A DNA stretch of 64,000 nucleotides from Symsagittifera roscoffensis (Eukaryota; Xenacoelomorpha; Acoela; Convolutidae): positions 11,269,716 through 11,333,715 of the forward strand of contig NC_087067.1 in NCBI RefSeq assembly GCF_963678635.1. The letters run 5' to 3'. Below are positions 15,001-27,000 of this stretch, piece after piece. The stretch's first letter is position 1; every line of letters starts with the position of its first letter. A model generated the notes under the pieces. It saw only the letters and a list, made by a program, of their open reading frames with translations, ran no database searches and was not told the origin of the DNA. A program made the translations under genes and the position numbers.

Positions 15001-18000
15001 AATTCTGCTTCACACATTCTTGCTGCTCTGGTGCTAAATCCGATAACTGATTACTTGTCAGTAGATCCCATATAAGAGAACTGCCTGCTTTGACGAAAAA
15101 TGAAGATCCGACCAAGCTTGGATCGGACGACGAAGACGAAGCGGTTGAGTCCGTACTATTGCTTTCATCTTGATCACTTATAACTTCAAAGTCACAACTG
15201 GGTTCACCGTCTTCTGACCTCGTCTCCCTAACATTGCTAACCTCGCTATCATTAACTTGACCTGCAGACGATGCCAAAGCTACGTTTGACGACACTTCTG
15301 AAGCAAGCGGCAGCATCGCATCCGATGTTTCGACAGTCAAAGGCTGTTGAGACTTTACTCCGACCGGTTTCAAGATTCCATCTTGTTCTAAGAGTTCTCG
15401 AATGAGCAATTGATTGCAGCAATACAATGCCGATGTCTCTTCGTCCAAGTCTTCAAGATCCTCGACGTCGTCGTCATCGTCGTCCTCATCTTCGGCATCG
15501 CCTAACTGTGCCATAGGAGAATTGACCATCTCTGCATCTTGCAGATCGTCAGCTGCACTGTTCCGTCTGCCTGTAGGCGACAAAGGACTTTCAGATCCAG
15601 GACCCGCGTTGCTATCAACAGACCTTCTCAACTCCTGCTCACCTATGTCAACATCCAACTGCGGATTAATTCCGGTCTTCATATCTTGGATTCCTCTGAA
15701 AAGCTTATTCATTTCTTGGAACTCGTTTTCCTGTTCTTCCGTAAGGTCTCTCATATCGAAGCCGTGGATTGTTTTGTCCGACTCCGATGGATGGCGCTGA
15801 TAACTCAGAACCCTGGAAGGTCCAGGCGCGTTCACATCTGGCGAGGAGTCATTAGCAGCGGGGATGAAATGACGACTGAGTCTCAGAGGCGGTGGCGGGG
15901 GAGGAGGTGGATTGATTTCGCGAGACACCTTCGAACTCTTTCTCTAAAACACAAGAAAGTCAACATCATTTTGATTTCAAAACATCCCCGTTAGACTGTT
16001 GTTAGCTAGATGATAGATCAAATATACAACAATCTTTTTCAGGTAGTTATAGATTGGATGAACATTTAACGCTGAGGCGAAGCGAAGCTTCGCGCCACTA
16101 GCGATACAACACTAACATAAAAAAGACGAAAAAAAACTAAATGTTGAAAAAAAACTAAGTGAACCAAAGTTTTCGTATGTCTTAATAAAAAACAACAACT
16201 AGAGGCCCAGCTAAAGCTGGAGGTAAGTGCTTGATACGGAATGAATTTCCTATACTCATGCGGCACGAAAAATGTGATTTCAAAAATTGGACTTCGCCCA
16301 AAACCTTAGTTGTTTCTCTCCTAATTTTGAGATAAATAGTTTTCCCAAGGATATAACCTTTCTCTTACAAGAAATTAGGGAGTCGCCGCTTCTGTGGAAA
16401 CAATTATTACAACCGGTTTTTTAAATTAAACTTTTCATCTGAATTGATTGGGTAATGATTAAGAAAATTCCTAAAAAACGGTCAAAAGTTTTAAAAAACG
16501 GACAAAAGACTTTCCAAAATCTATAAGTTGTTTCGCAAAAAGCATTTTGTGGCCGCTTAAGCAGATATGATTCCCAAAACACAACCTGAGAATTGGCACA
16601 GTAGTTTTCGCGTAAAGTCAAAAAGTTTCAAAGTTTTGACTAGTTTGAAGTCCATAGCATTTTTTCTTATGCAAACTGGGCAACAAACAATTACAAACGT
16701 AGGCTTTCAACAACCTATTGTTTCGATTAAACCTAAGATATCAGAATTGGAAAAATAGCTGGAGAAAAGTCCAAAAAAAACTGTCAACAAAACGGCCAAA
16801 AGTCGAAAAAACGGTCAACATTTAAATGTCAGTTCCGAGAACCAAAATTTATGTGTAAAAACAGGGCGAATCTGCTTACGCAGATGGAAGTTAAGCAACC
16901 TATATTTCGATTGAACCCATAATGTCAGATTTGGGAGGGTTAGTTTCGACTAAAAAAACGGTCAAAAAATCAAAATTCCCGAGGGCCCTAAATTTTGGTG
17001 TCAGAAAAAATTAGGGCGTAGTCGCATAACCAAATGAGCTCCCCCTAACCCCTACTTCGAATCATTCCCAAAATTTCAGATATGGCATGGAAGTTTTCGA
17101 GAATATTCAAAAAATATGAAAAACGGTTTAAAAAACTTTGATTTTTCCGGGGGCGATAATTTTTTGAGTAAAAAAACTTTGTGAGTGGCCGCTAATGCAG
17201 TGAAGCTTCCCAGTCCCCGTTAAGGCCCTTGATCCCACAATATCAGATTTGAGATGTTTGTTTTTGAGAAAATTCAAAAAGAATCACAAAACCGTCAAAA
17301 TCGAAAGTGGACTATTCCGAGGGCCATAGTTTTGAGTGCAGAAAAAAAATTGGGCGTAGCCGATTATGCAGGGAGCTTTTCAAAACAATTCTAATCATTT
17401 AAACCCAAAACTCAGATTTGAGAGGGGTAGTTATCGAGAAAGGCGGTACTTTTTCGAAGGCGGTAAACAGAGGCGGCAAGTATAAAAAGACTCTAGGGGA
17501 GTATTCAGGCACAAAGGGAAGTGGGCGGTCTTTCAATTGATACCTTTTTTATGAAACAAAAAAATTTTGAAAAAAGTGAAAACATTTTCCAAAACTTAAA
17601 AATAAATTTCAACAAACCGATTGGTAAACATACAACCAACTTGAAAAGTACGGAGGGAAGTGTTAAAATTGTGTTTGCCTTGAAACGAGACCCAAAATTA
17701 GGTCATTAGGCCCATGAAAAATAGGCTGAATTAATTTGGGCCAAAGAATTTTTTGACAAATAATTGGCCGACAATTTTATTTGAATTAGAATATTTCTCA
17801 TTTGAAAAAAGTCCTAGTCAGATTGGAACCCAGGACCTTTGCTTTCCAAGGCATAATCGTTACCCCCAGGCTAGTGGCTGGGACCGCAAAGAAGTTTGAA
17901 TTCATTATAAGCCAAGATACAAGTGATTCTATAAAACAAGTTGTCAACCCGAAGAAAATCAGTTTGATAACGCTTGGTAATCACAAGCGTAAAAATTAAA

Positions 18001-21000
18001 ATACAATACATAACTCACGTCCAGTTTTTGCCGCTTAGACGCCTCATTTTTCACTGTCTCTTCCACATTATTTTGATATATATTATCATTGTCTTCGTCA
18101 CTTATTTCAACGTCCTTCAATTTCGGGGGCGATCTCTTTTTCCTGCTTTTGGTTGGACTCGGTGAACTGTCAATTGAAGACCCGGTAGTGTCGTTGTTTT
18201 CATTACCTGTAGTCCACTCAGCAGGTGGGTTCAGCACTACTCTGTCGCATTCCGATTTTTGCTTTGAGCTGGTTAGAACTGGCGATTCGCCCATAAAACC
18301 CACTGTGGCGTTAGGAGGGTACTGGCTCTCATCATTCAGAGCGAGTGAATCTGAAGTTTGGCTTGGTGATATTGCACCCTAAAACTCGATTTTTTCAAGA
18401 GGGTAACGTTTTAAAAGTTTTGTAATTAATTGATATTTCAGCATCATGATACGAGAGTTTTAAGACAACCAACCTAATAAAACTTTTTCAATTAATTAAC
18501 ATGTTCCAAGAAAAATATGTCATTGAGAAAAAACCGATGCATTCAACCCATTTCAAAAAATGTATTTGAAGCGTATGGCAAAAGGAACAAGTATTCATTT
18601 GCAAAAACCTAATGCAACGAAATAAGTTCTTCTAATAATTTCCACCCAAGTGGAAAAGAAGGGAACAAACCGGGAAAATTTTGCAATCAGATTCTATCAC
18701 CCTTACCGAAATCTTTAAAAGCTGCAGTAAAAATTTGCTAATTATGCAGTGTGCACATTAAACGTTGAATAAACAGTCGCCAATGAAATTGGGCGCAAAA
18801 GTTGAGAACACAATTGTTCAAGACAACTTCGGAAAAAGTCAACTCGTTTTATAACACAAATTTTTCTCATAACACAAAAAAGATGATTAAAAAATCGGCC
18901 AAAAATGTTGATTAAGGTTCGACTACCCCCAGTGGAGGAAAGAAAATTTGACCTAAGGTACGTGACTTTTTCGCGTTGAAAAAGGTATCACAAACAAGCG
19001 TACTATCAAACTAATCGAGTCGAGTCATATATCTTAATAAAGACCTTTCTGTCGTAACTGGGATTCCGAAAAGCCTTTTCATAAAAAAATATTCTCGAAG
19101 TAGACAGAAAGTGGTCTGAATGTTCAACTTTTTAAGACGTTTTTTTTTAGAAAAGGATTGGTAGTATTTTCCAACAAGTCACTTCCAAAAGTTACTGTCA
19201 AGATAGTTGGAGCTAATTTCAATACATTAAAACTAAGCAAACTTAGAAAGAACAGAAAGCATAAACACTGAAAAGGAGTATAACTTTTTCATTTTCATTT
19301 TTTTCATTACGGACTAAGCTAGAACAATACTAACTTCTTGTAAGGCACCGGCTGCCTTTGTTAATTGGACCATGTCATGCAGTGACTCAAATAAATAATG
19401 TCAAAGGACGGGCTTTGATGGCGCAATTTTAGGTACCACAAGAACGCTAGTAGGGTCAATTCTAGAGGGTGAAATTATATCCTCATATAAAAACCCTGTT
19501 ATTCCTGGTTCAGATTCCAAAATCAAAAAACTTGTCTCAATAAGGGGAAAACCAGGTCAAAAGATTTAACTAGTGGTAACAATTTAGAGCGCCTAGAGTC
19601 ATCGCTCGGCAATTACGTCATTTTAACCAATAAAACAGAGGCGAAGCGGAGCTTCACAACACTTGCGTTAAAATGAAACACAGAGGCGAAGCTTCGCTTC
19701 CCAAACACTTGCGAGAACGACAAAAGCTGCTCTATTAAAAGCAATAACAAAAATTAAAAATAAGCCTCGAATTTGATTGAACAATTCGGCTACCTCTGAG
19801 ATTCGAACCGCAACCTAGAAAACAAAAAGGATCACACACTAACCACTCAGCCACAGAAACTTAATAGGTACCAAACACTAGCCACAAATTAAGCAGAGAA
19901 CAGATGCTAAGCAATTTCCAAGGCTGCAATGGAATTTCCGAATGATGAATACTTTTATTTGCGAGTTAGGTTAGAAAAAAAGAAGGTTCGTAAAACCACA
20001 CTAAGGTGATCGCAAGTGTGAAGATAGCATTACCACATATTGAGAAAAAAAGAAAGATTTCTTTTTACTTATCCGAAAAAATAACTCGTTCTACAAAAAT
20101 TTGTCTCGGACGATGTTCTTAAACAGCCTTAACAAGCATTGAGAATCAATGACCGAGCGGCAACTAAGGCGAAAAACTTGGGTCGACCCTCGTTAAGCCG
20201 AAAACGAAACAAAAAAAATTGAAAAATTTAGCCATAAAATTTTTTGTAAGTTAAAATGCTACAACCCGTCCCAAACGAAAAGGCGAAAGCATTAAACTAA
20301 ATTCTCCCATGAAGCTTTACTGTGCTTTCGTGGATCTCGAGAAAACTTTTGACCGTGTGTCCAAGCAGTTACTGTGGTGGGCCCTTCGAAGTTCCGGTGT
20401 CGAAGAATGGGCAGTGCGGGTCGTCCAGGGTATGTACTGTAATGCCCGGAGTCGGGTTCGAGTAAACGGCCAGTACAGCGAAAAATTTAATGGGAGTGTC
20501 GGTGTACATCAGGGCTCTTTTCTAAGTCCACTTTTCTTCATCATCGTCCTAGAGGCCCTCCCACAGCAATGCGATTCAATCAACGTAGAGGCGTGCCTTG
20601 GGAGCTCTTCTATGCGGATGAATTAGTTATAATGGCGGATACGCTTGATGAATGCATCGCTAGACTCAGGATCTGGAAAACTGGCATGGAGAGTAAAGGT
20701 TTGCAAGTCAACAAGAAAAAGACAAATTTCCTGATCTCAGGCACTGGCCTTGATCTCCTCAAGGACTCTGGAAGTACCCTTGTGCTCTCTGTCGTAAAGG
20801 TGCTGGAAGCAACTCCATTGCTTGCTCTCAGTGCAAGTTGTGGATTCACAAGAAATGCTGCGGAATATCAGACCGGCTGGTAGCCAACCCAACATTTGTT
20901 TGCCCTAGATACACTGGATTGTCGCGGCCTATCGACGGTCGCCCTTCGAACATGATTGATGTAGACGGCACTACGCTTGATGTTGAGCCAACTTTCTGCT

Positions 21001-24000
21001 ACCTGGGTGACATGCTCAGTGCGAGTGGGGGCTGTGATAGTGCAATTGCTGCCAGATGTTGCTCAGCCTGGTGTAGATTCAGGAAACTACTCCCTATGTT
21101 AACTTCGCGGCACATCTCTCTTAATACGCGGAAAAAGGTACTCTTCTTGTCCCAACGTATCAGAACTGCAACGACTCCAACGAAATGACCGTGCAATGAG
21201 CCGTTGGATCTGCGGTGGTAAGCCCGGTGTTCATGACCCACGTGCACTTCTTGATAAACTCTTATTGCGTGACATTATCAACGTCTTTCGGAGCAGACAC
21301 CTCAGATGGTGTGGTCATGTTAAGCGCGCTCCCTCCTCTTCATGCATCAAAATGGCCAGTGAGATGCAGATCTCCTCCATCAAAAAACGTGGGAGACAAA
21401 GAAAGACTTGGTCCAAGAGGATTGTGTGGAAAATGATATCAAGGAACGTTGCCTTAACCACACTGACCCTCAAGACCGTATTTTATGGAGAGCTGCAGTT
21501 CGACAAGGCCTGGTGCTGCCAACCACATCTGATGGGGCAGGGACAGCACCATAATCAAAAATCGGATATGACGATGATGATCAAGCCTCGCAACATGAGT
21601 TGGTTTGCAATACAATTAAAACATTTCATTACAAGATAACGAAGAGAAAAGAAAATAAGGAAAGGTTTTTTATTCAAAAAAAGTTAAGCTGAAAAATTAA
21701 CTTAAACAAGTCAAAGAAATGATCTAAAAAATTTCATACTTTGGTCTCGGACGATGTTCATAAAATTCTCGATTAAGTATAGATAATCAATGACCGAGCG
21801 GCAACAAAGATGGAAAAACTCGGTTCGAACCTCGTTGAGCCAAAAACGAATCTGTAGACAAGCAAAATATTCAAAATATGAATATTTTTGACGTATAACT
21901 TTTATGACCCACTCCTCCTGACACAAGCAAAAGCATTGAAAACAATTTGCCCTAGAAACTGTGCAAAATAGGATGACTAAGACTATCCAACATACGCCGA
22001 AATCGTTTATCCGCAACAAAAACTTCATTTGAAAACAAAAACGGAAAACCAGCCGACATAAATTATGTCGAAAAGCACAAATCCGGGAAAAAAATCAATA
22101 ACTATACTTTTTTACTACCCCGCATGAACTAAAAAGTAGTTCTAATTGAACTTTCAAGAATTTGAGCATGTCGGAATTGAGCATGTCTGCAAAAAGTGTA
22201 AGAAAGGTAGTTTACGGGAAAAAGTCTTGTTCGCGATTGCAAGTCACTTGCTCTCGCAAGTTAAATTACCCTAAAATTTAACAAAATCGTATGATTACAT
22301 ACCCTCCGAAAAAAATCATTCAGATCGAAAATAATCAGATCTGAAAGACCAACTATCTTTCTTTTATTTTAAAATTTAGAGCGAGATCAAACAATCAACA
22401 AGAAACAGATTAAAATCAAGAAAAAAAGTGCAACGCGAATGAAACACATTCCTGCAAGCTGCAGGAATCAGAACACTGAAAACACAACCAAACAGGTAGA
22501 AATAAAAAAAATTCGAACACACTCTTCCTTTTCAATTTTTTGGGCAGAAGAGGTTTCAATCAAAATATTACATGTCGCAACATGCCTTGATGGCACATTT
22601 TTCTGTTTCAACTTCTTTTGGAAGAGTGTTCAAGCATTATACGATCTTCATAAAATTCTTAAAAAACTTCATTTTTCAATAAAAAGCAAAAACTTAAAAA
22701 CATACGTTCAATCATACAGGTGAAGCGAAGCTTCGCACACTTCGCAAAACGACTCAAATGGCAAACTAACCAAATTTCTCTTGAGTTTGTCTTAAATAGA
22801 GTTTCTTCTAGGAAAAACATATCAATTGACCATTAAAAAAACCATACGACCACAAAACAGACAATACCTGAGCAGACACACGTTGAGCCGAACAAATCAT
22901 TCAGAAAAAACTTGGAAAATCTAAAAAAAAATTGTTCTCTCCAAAAAACATTAAATAACAAACCTTCTTTTAGTAATCAAAGGCCTCAAAACAAGGCTGC
23001 TAAGCCAAGAACATAGCAAATAGACGATTAGAAAATAAAAAAGAATCAATGAACGCAAGTAAACAGAAAAAAATTAGACTTGAATTTTAAAACTTGTTTT
23101 GTTCTTTGGCTGAAAAACTTGATAATTAAATTCCAAATTCGAATCTAGAAGTCGATCAACTTTTTATTGACCTTTACACTTTCGCTGATCGATAGTGGAG
23201 TTTGCCTTCCTTTTATTAAAGGAAATGAACTGAACTCGAAACGAAATCAAAAATCAAACCGCAAAAAAAATTGAGCCTGAACAAATTTTAAAACTTTTCC
23301 TGAAAAAAACATCATCGCGACTTATATAAGAGTCTGAACTATGTTCATCGACTCTTAAAAAATGCATATCTCAAAACGTTTGATCGTGAAAATTTAACGC
23401 AGACAGTTTTCTGATAAAAAGCGTTGCAAATTTCTTAACACAAAAGCGAAGCTGCCCTTCAAAAAAAACTAGCGAGAACACTACAAAAAGCAGCTCTATA
23501 AAGCGCAATAAGGAAAAGTCGAAATAAGCCTCAAATTAGTTAAAACTCAGCTACGACTCGATTTGATCTGTGACCTAGAGATTAATAGTCTCACACTCTA
23601 ACCATTCAGCCACAGACGCTTAATTAATCACAAATACTAGTCACAAATAAAGCACAGAACAGATGTCATGAACTTTGCTACAGATCGTGATTATTGCAAG
23701 AGTGCCACCAAATAAGTGAACACTTTTAAGGTACACTTTTTTTTGCGAGCTAGGCTAGAAAAAAAGAAGGTTCGTACTAATACACTAACGCTCGCAAGCT
23801 GACTAGTGTAATGAAACTGGAATTAGGAACTTGAAAAGACGGGCGAAGCTGAAAGAAAAAATGAAGCTAAAAAAAATCTGCGTTGTTGGATTCCAAACCG
23901 TTACTTCGAGATTGAGAGTCAAACTTCATAGGATCTGCTCCAGATATAAAAATACAAGGCTGTACAGCAACAGTAAACCAGATAATATGCTGTCGCTGCT

Positions 24001-27000
24001 ACAGTGTCATCAAATGTTTGACGATGTTCATATTCCAAGATTTAGTTATCGTTCAGCCCTCTACTAATAGCATTAGGGTAGGCGATGTAGTTGGCTTATT
24101 AAAAATGCAAAATCAGCCGACAGAAAACAACAAAAGCGAAAAACGAAAAAAAGTAACTGAGAAATTGCACTTAAAAACTATTACAGTATATATTGGGGAA
24201 AACACTATCAAGGAACCCAACGTATTTTTTATGGAGCATTAAGCGAACAAAAGGATGCACGTGTACTGCATGCAATTGAGACGTCACATGTTGAAATAAT
24301 CGGCGAATAAAGTTAATAACGGGAGAAAAGTCAAGTATCCGGCTGCAACACGTTTGCCATCGCAAGTGGAAACATAGTCAATAAATCACACCCCTTAAAT
24401 CCGTTTAAAATTTAATTAAAATGAAACTATAGTGTTGTTTTTGGGATTCCTGATTTGTGGGGTGAACATATCTGAACCCAATGCTCCCTCTCCAACTTCT
24501 GCACGCAACAAAAACGTGAGTTAATAGTTTGGCTTTTTATTTCAAGCTTCAGGCGTTTTTTTTTCAAAATCCCAGAACTCTCATTTAACCGAACTCGATC
24601 GCCAATTTCAAGTAAGAAAATTACAGATTATTTTATGACCAAGAATTTGGCAACACTATTTCGGGCTAAACTCTATAAATAATATACATTGGGTACCATT
24701 ATTTACACAGCAGCTTTCGAAAGATACTAATGAAAAACAAAAAGCAACATACAGACGAAAAAAAAAACGTCGACGAACTGAAGGAAACATCTACAAATTT
24801 TATATTGCATCGCGTTACCTTTCAGCTCTTGACGCTTCAAACGACCCATTTAAGTGACAATTCACTTCGTTCATTGAATTTTATTAATTGGGCAACAACA
24901 CCATATCAGCTTAGCAAAAAAACCAGGAATCTTGTTTTTAAACTTGTTTGTTCAGAGCAACAAAACGTAGATTATATCGTTGAAAAAAGTTCAAATGGGA
25001 ATCGAACCTGATTGCTTTCTGTTCTTTTCACAGTCAGTAAATCACTGGATCCACTCTGCGAGTTCGTGTTTCGACTGTCTCGTCTCGAACCTCCTGTATG
25101 TTTCCTCTTTCGCTTCTCATTGGCCAAATAACTGCCAAACTGATGGGCTATGTTTAACGTCATGAGCTGACGTCTCCAGCACACTTTTGTAATCTGGCAG
25201 CTCAGAGAAAACGTTTGATCTGTATGACTCGCAAGCGGCAATTCTTCCAAGTGTTTTTTGAATCTTTCAAGTAAAGACTCGTTCAAATAGTGTAAAATTC
25301 CTTCAATGGCTGAAATAACTTCACGACTTTTGTGCTTGTCATTTACAGCGCCCCATAAAACATCAATGTCGTTCAAGGTCAACAATTGTCCACTAGCCAT
25401 AAATTGAAAGATCAAGTGACATTGCCGAACCAACTCTACATGAGTGTTCGCGCCGAACAAGACGGAGACCATTTTTTGAGATTTGAGCCATTTTTTGAAA
25501 ACTGCTTTCGAGTTATTCGGATTAGAATTGCTCTGAGTACTAGATGGAGAAGGTGAAATGTTGCCACCGGAATTGTTTCTTCCAGAAGAGCTTGCTTTGC
25601 TTCGTTCGCATACCGAGACTTGTTGCGTTATGAAGGCCAATCCCGACAAACGCATTGTAAGGGTAGAACACTTGACGTACTTGAGAGCAAGATCTAAAAG
25701 TGACAAATATATTTTTTATGAAGCGTTACATTCGAGCAACTTCATTCGAAGCACTATACTTTTCAAGAAAAACGATACTTGTGAAATTGCTGTTAAACTG
25801 ATGACCCAAAACTCTCATTCTTCATCGTATTTTACACTCTTTTAACCATTCCAGCCTCCATTTGAGCCAGATATATTCAATTTTAAACGATATTTATTTT
25901 TATCCTTAAAAATGCCTGTAGAATCTTTCAGAGTGCTATTCTTACTCCTTTATCTACTCATATACAAGCTTCAACTTAATTTCTGATGAAATTGAGATAA
26001 TACAGTTTTTCGAAATTCATAATCCATTTTACTATTTCTGTTTAAGTAACTTTTCTGTCTTACCCAGAGTCTGTGTGTCAATTGAGTCCGGCGCAATCTC
26101 TTGAATCTTTTCCCAGCAGAATTCCACCGATTGTCTCCCCTTGGGGACCCTCAGCTCCTCCTCGCTCAATTGCTGCATGTATTGCACCAGAGATGACCTC
26201 AATTGACCTCTCTGGACCACACTGACCAGCTTCAGCTCGTCGCTAGTCTAATAAGTTGGTCATGATTAAGCCAAAATAAGACAAATTGGGTAAGACATTT
26301 TGAAACTCAGGACCATATCATTTTTTAATGACCGACAGTTTTAAGATAAAACACATAAGAGAAAATGGGGTTCTTTTCCTCAAGGGGGCGCATTAAAAAA
26401 AATAGTTCAAAAAAATTGGCAGGTGGTGGGGAAAAGAGGTAAAAAAGCAAATTTTTACGCTGTAAATCCAAAAAGTAAAAATCAATCTAATCTCCACGCT
26501 AAAAGTATTTCATTTTTTCCCGCCATTTCCAATTTCCTAATTAAAGAGCGTAATTTTCTTCCATTTAACGAAAATAATTTCCATTGAGCGTTTAAAAATC
26601 AGATGTTAGACAACATTTCTGTTCAAGTTCGTTCTAATTATCCAGCCACGAGACAAAGTTTTTTTTAATCAACGAGCAACAAAACGAACTCGTTCTTCAT
26701 GTTTTTGTCTTTTCATCTGAAACTTAATTGACAGGTCTTGCCCGAGCCAAAATTTGAGCAATATTGATTTGAAAAAGCAAATTAGCCAGTATATCATATC
26801 TAGTTTAAGAAGTGTTCTTGCTGTCAAAGCATTATAGAAAACAATGTGCGGAGTTGGAATTTTTGGACTTAATTTAGTTCATTGGGGAACTGATTAGTTC
26901 TACGTACTGTTATCCCCCCCCCCCCGACGGGTGACCGATAACAGAATTGAAAGAGTTACAAAATCCAGCGTCGAAAAACTGTCATATCTGTTTTGCGACA

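Larger units (their letters stand above)
15944..18018 (-). other. USP34: USP34 intron 7
   Basis: 2.1 kb. Contains the dispersed hairpin motif GCGAAGCGAAGCTTCGC at 16076, a degenerate tandem array (16290-17450) and a tRNA-like unit (17811-17885). The remaining stretches show nothing recognisable. Confidence 0.7.
18379..25007 (-). other. USP34: USP34 intron 6, 6.6 kb, LINE and SINE insertions
   Basis: The largest intron. Contains two family A SINEs, a family B copy, a LINE remnant (20300-21640) bracketed by two tRNA-like repeats (20105-20205, 21730-21850), and a GCGAAGCTTCGC motif at 22725. The stretches 18379-19630, 21850-22700 and 23820-25000 are AT-rich with no gene recognised. Confidence 0.7.

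Noticed and set aside
15414-15800. Ser-rich plus-strand open frame opposite USP34 exon 8
   Set aside because: Antisense of the acidic Asp/Glu codons of the exon, with no independent support.
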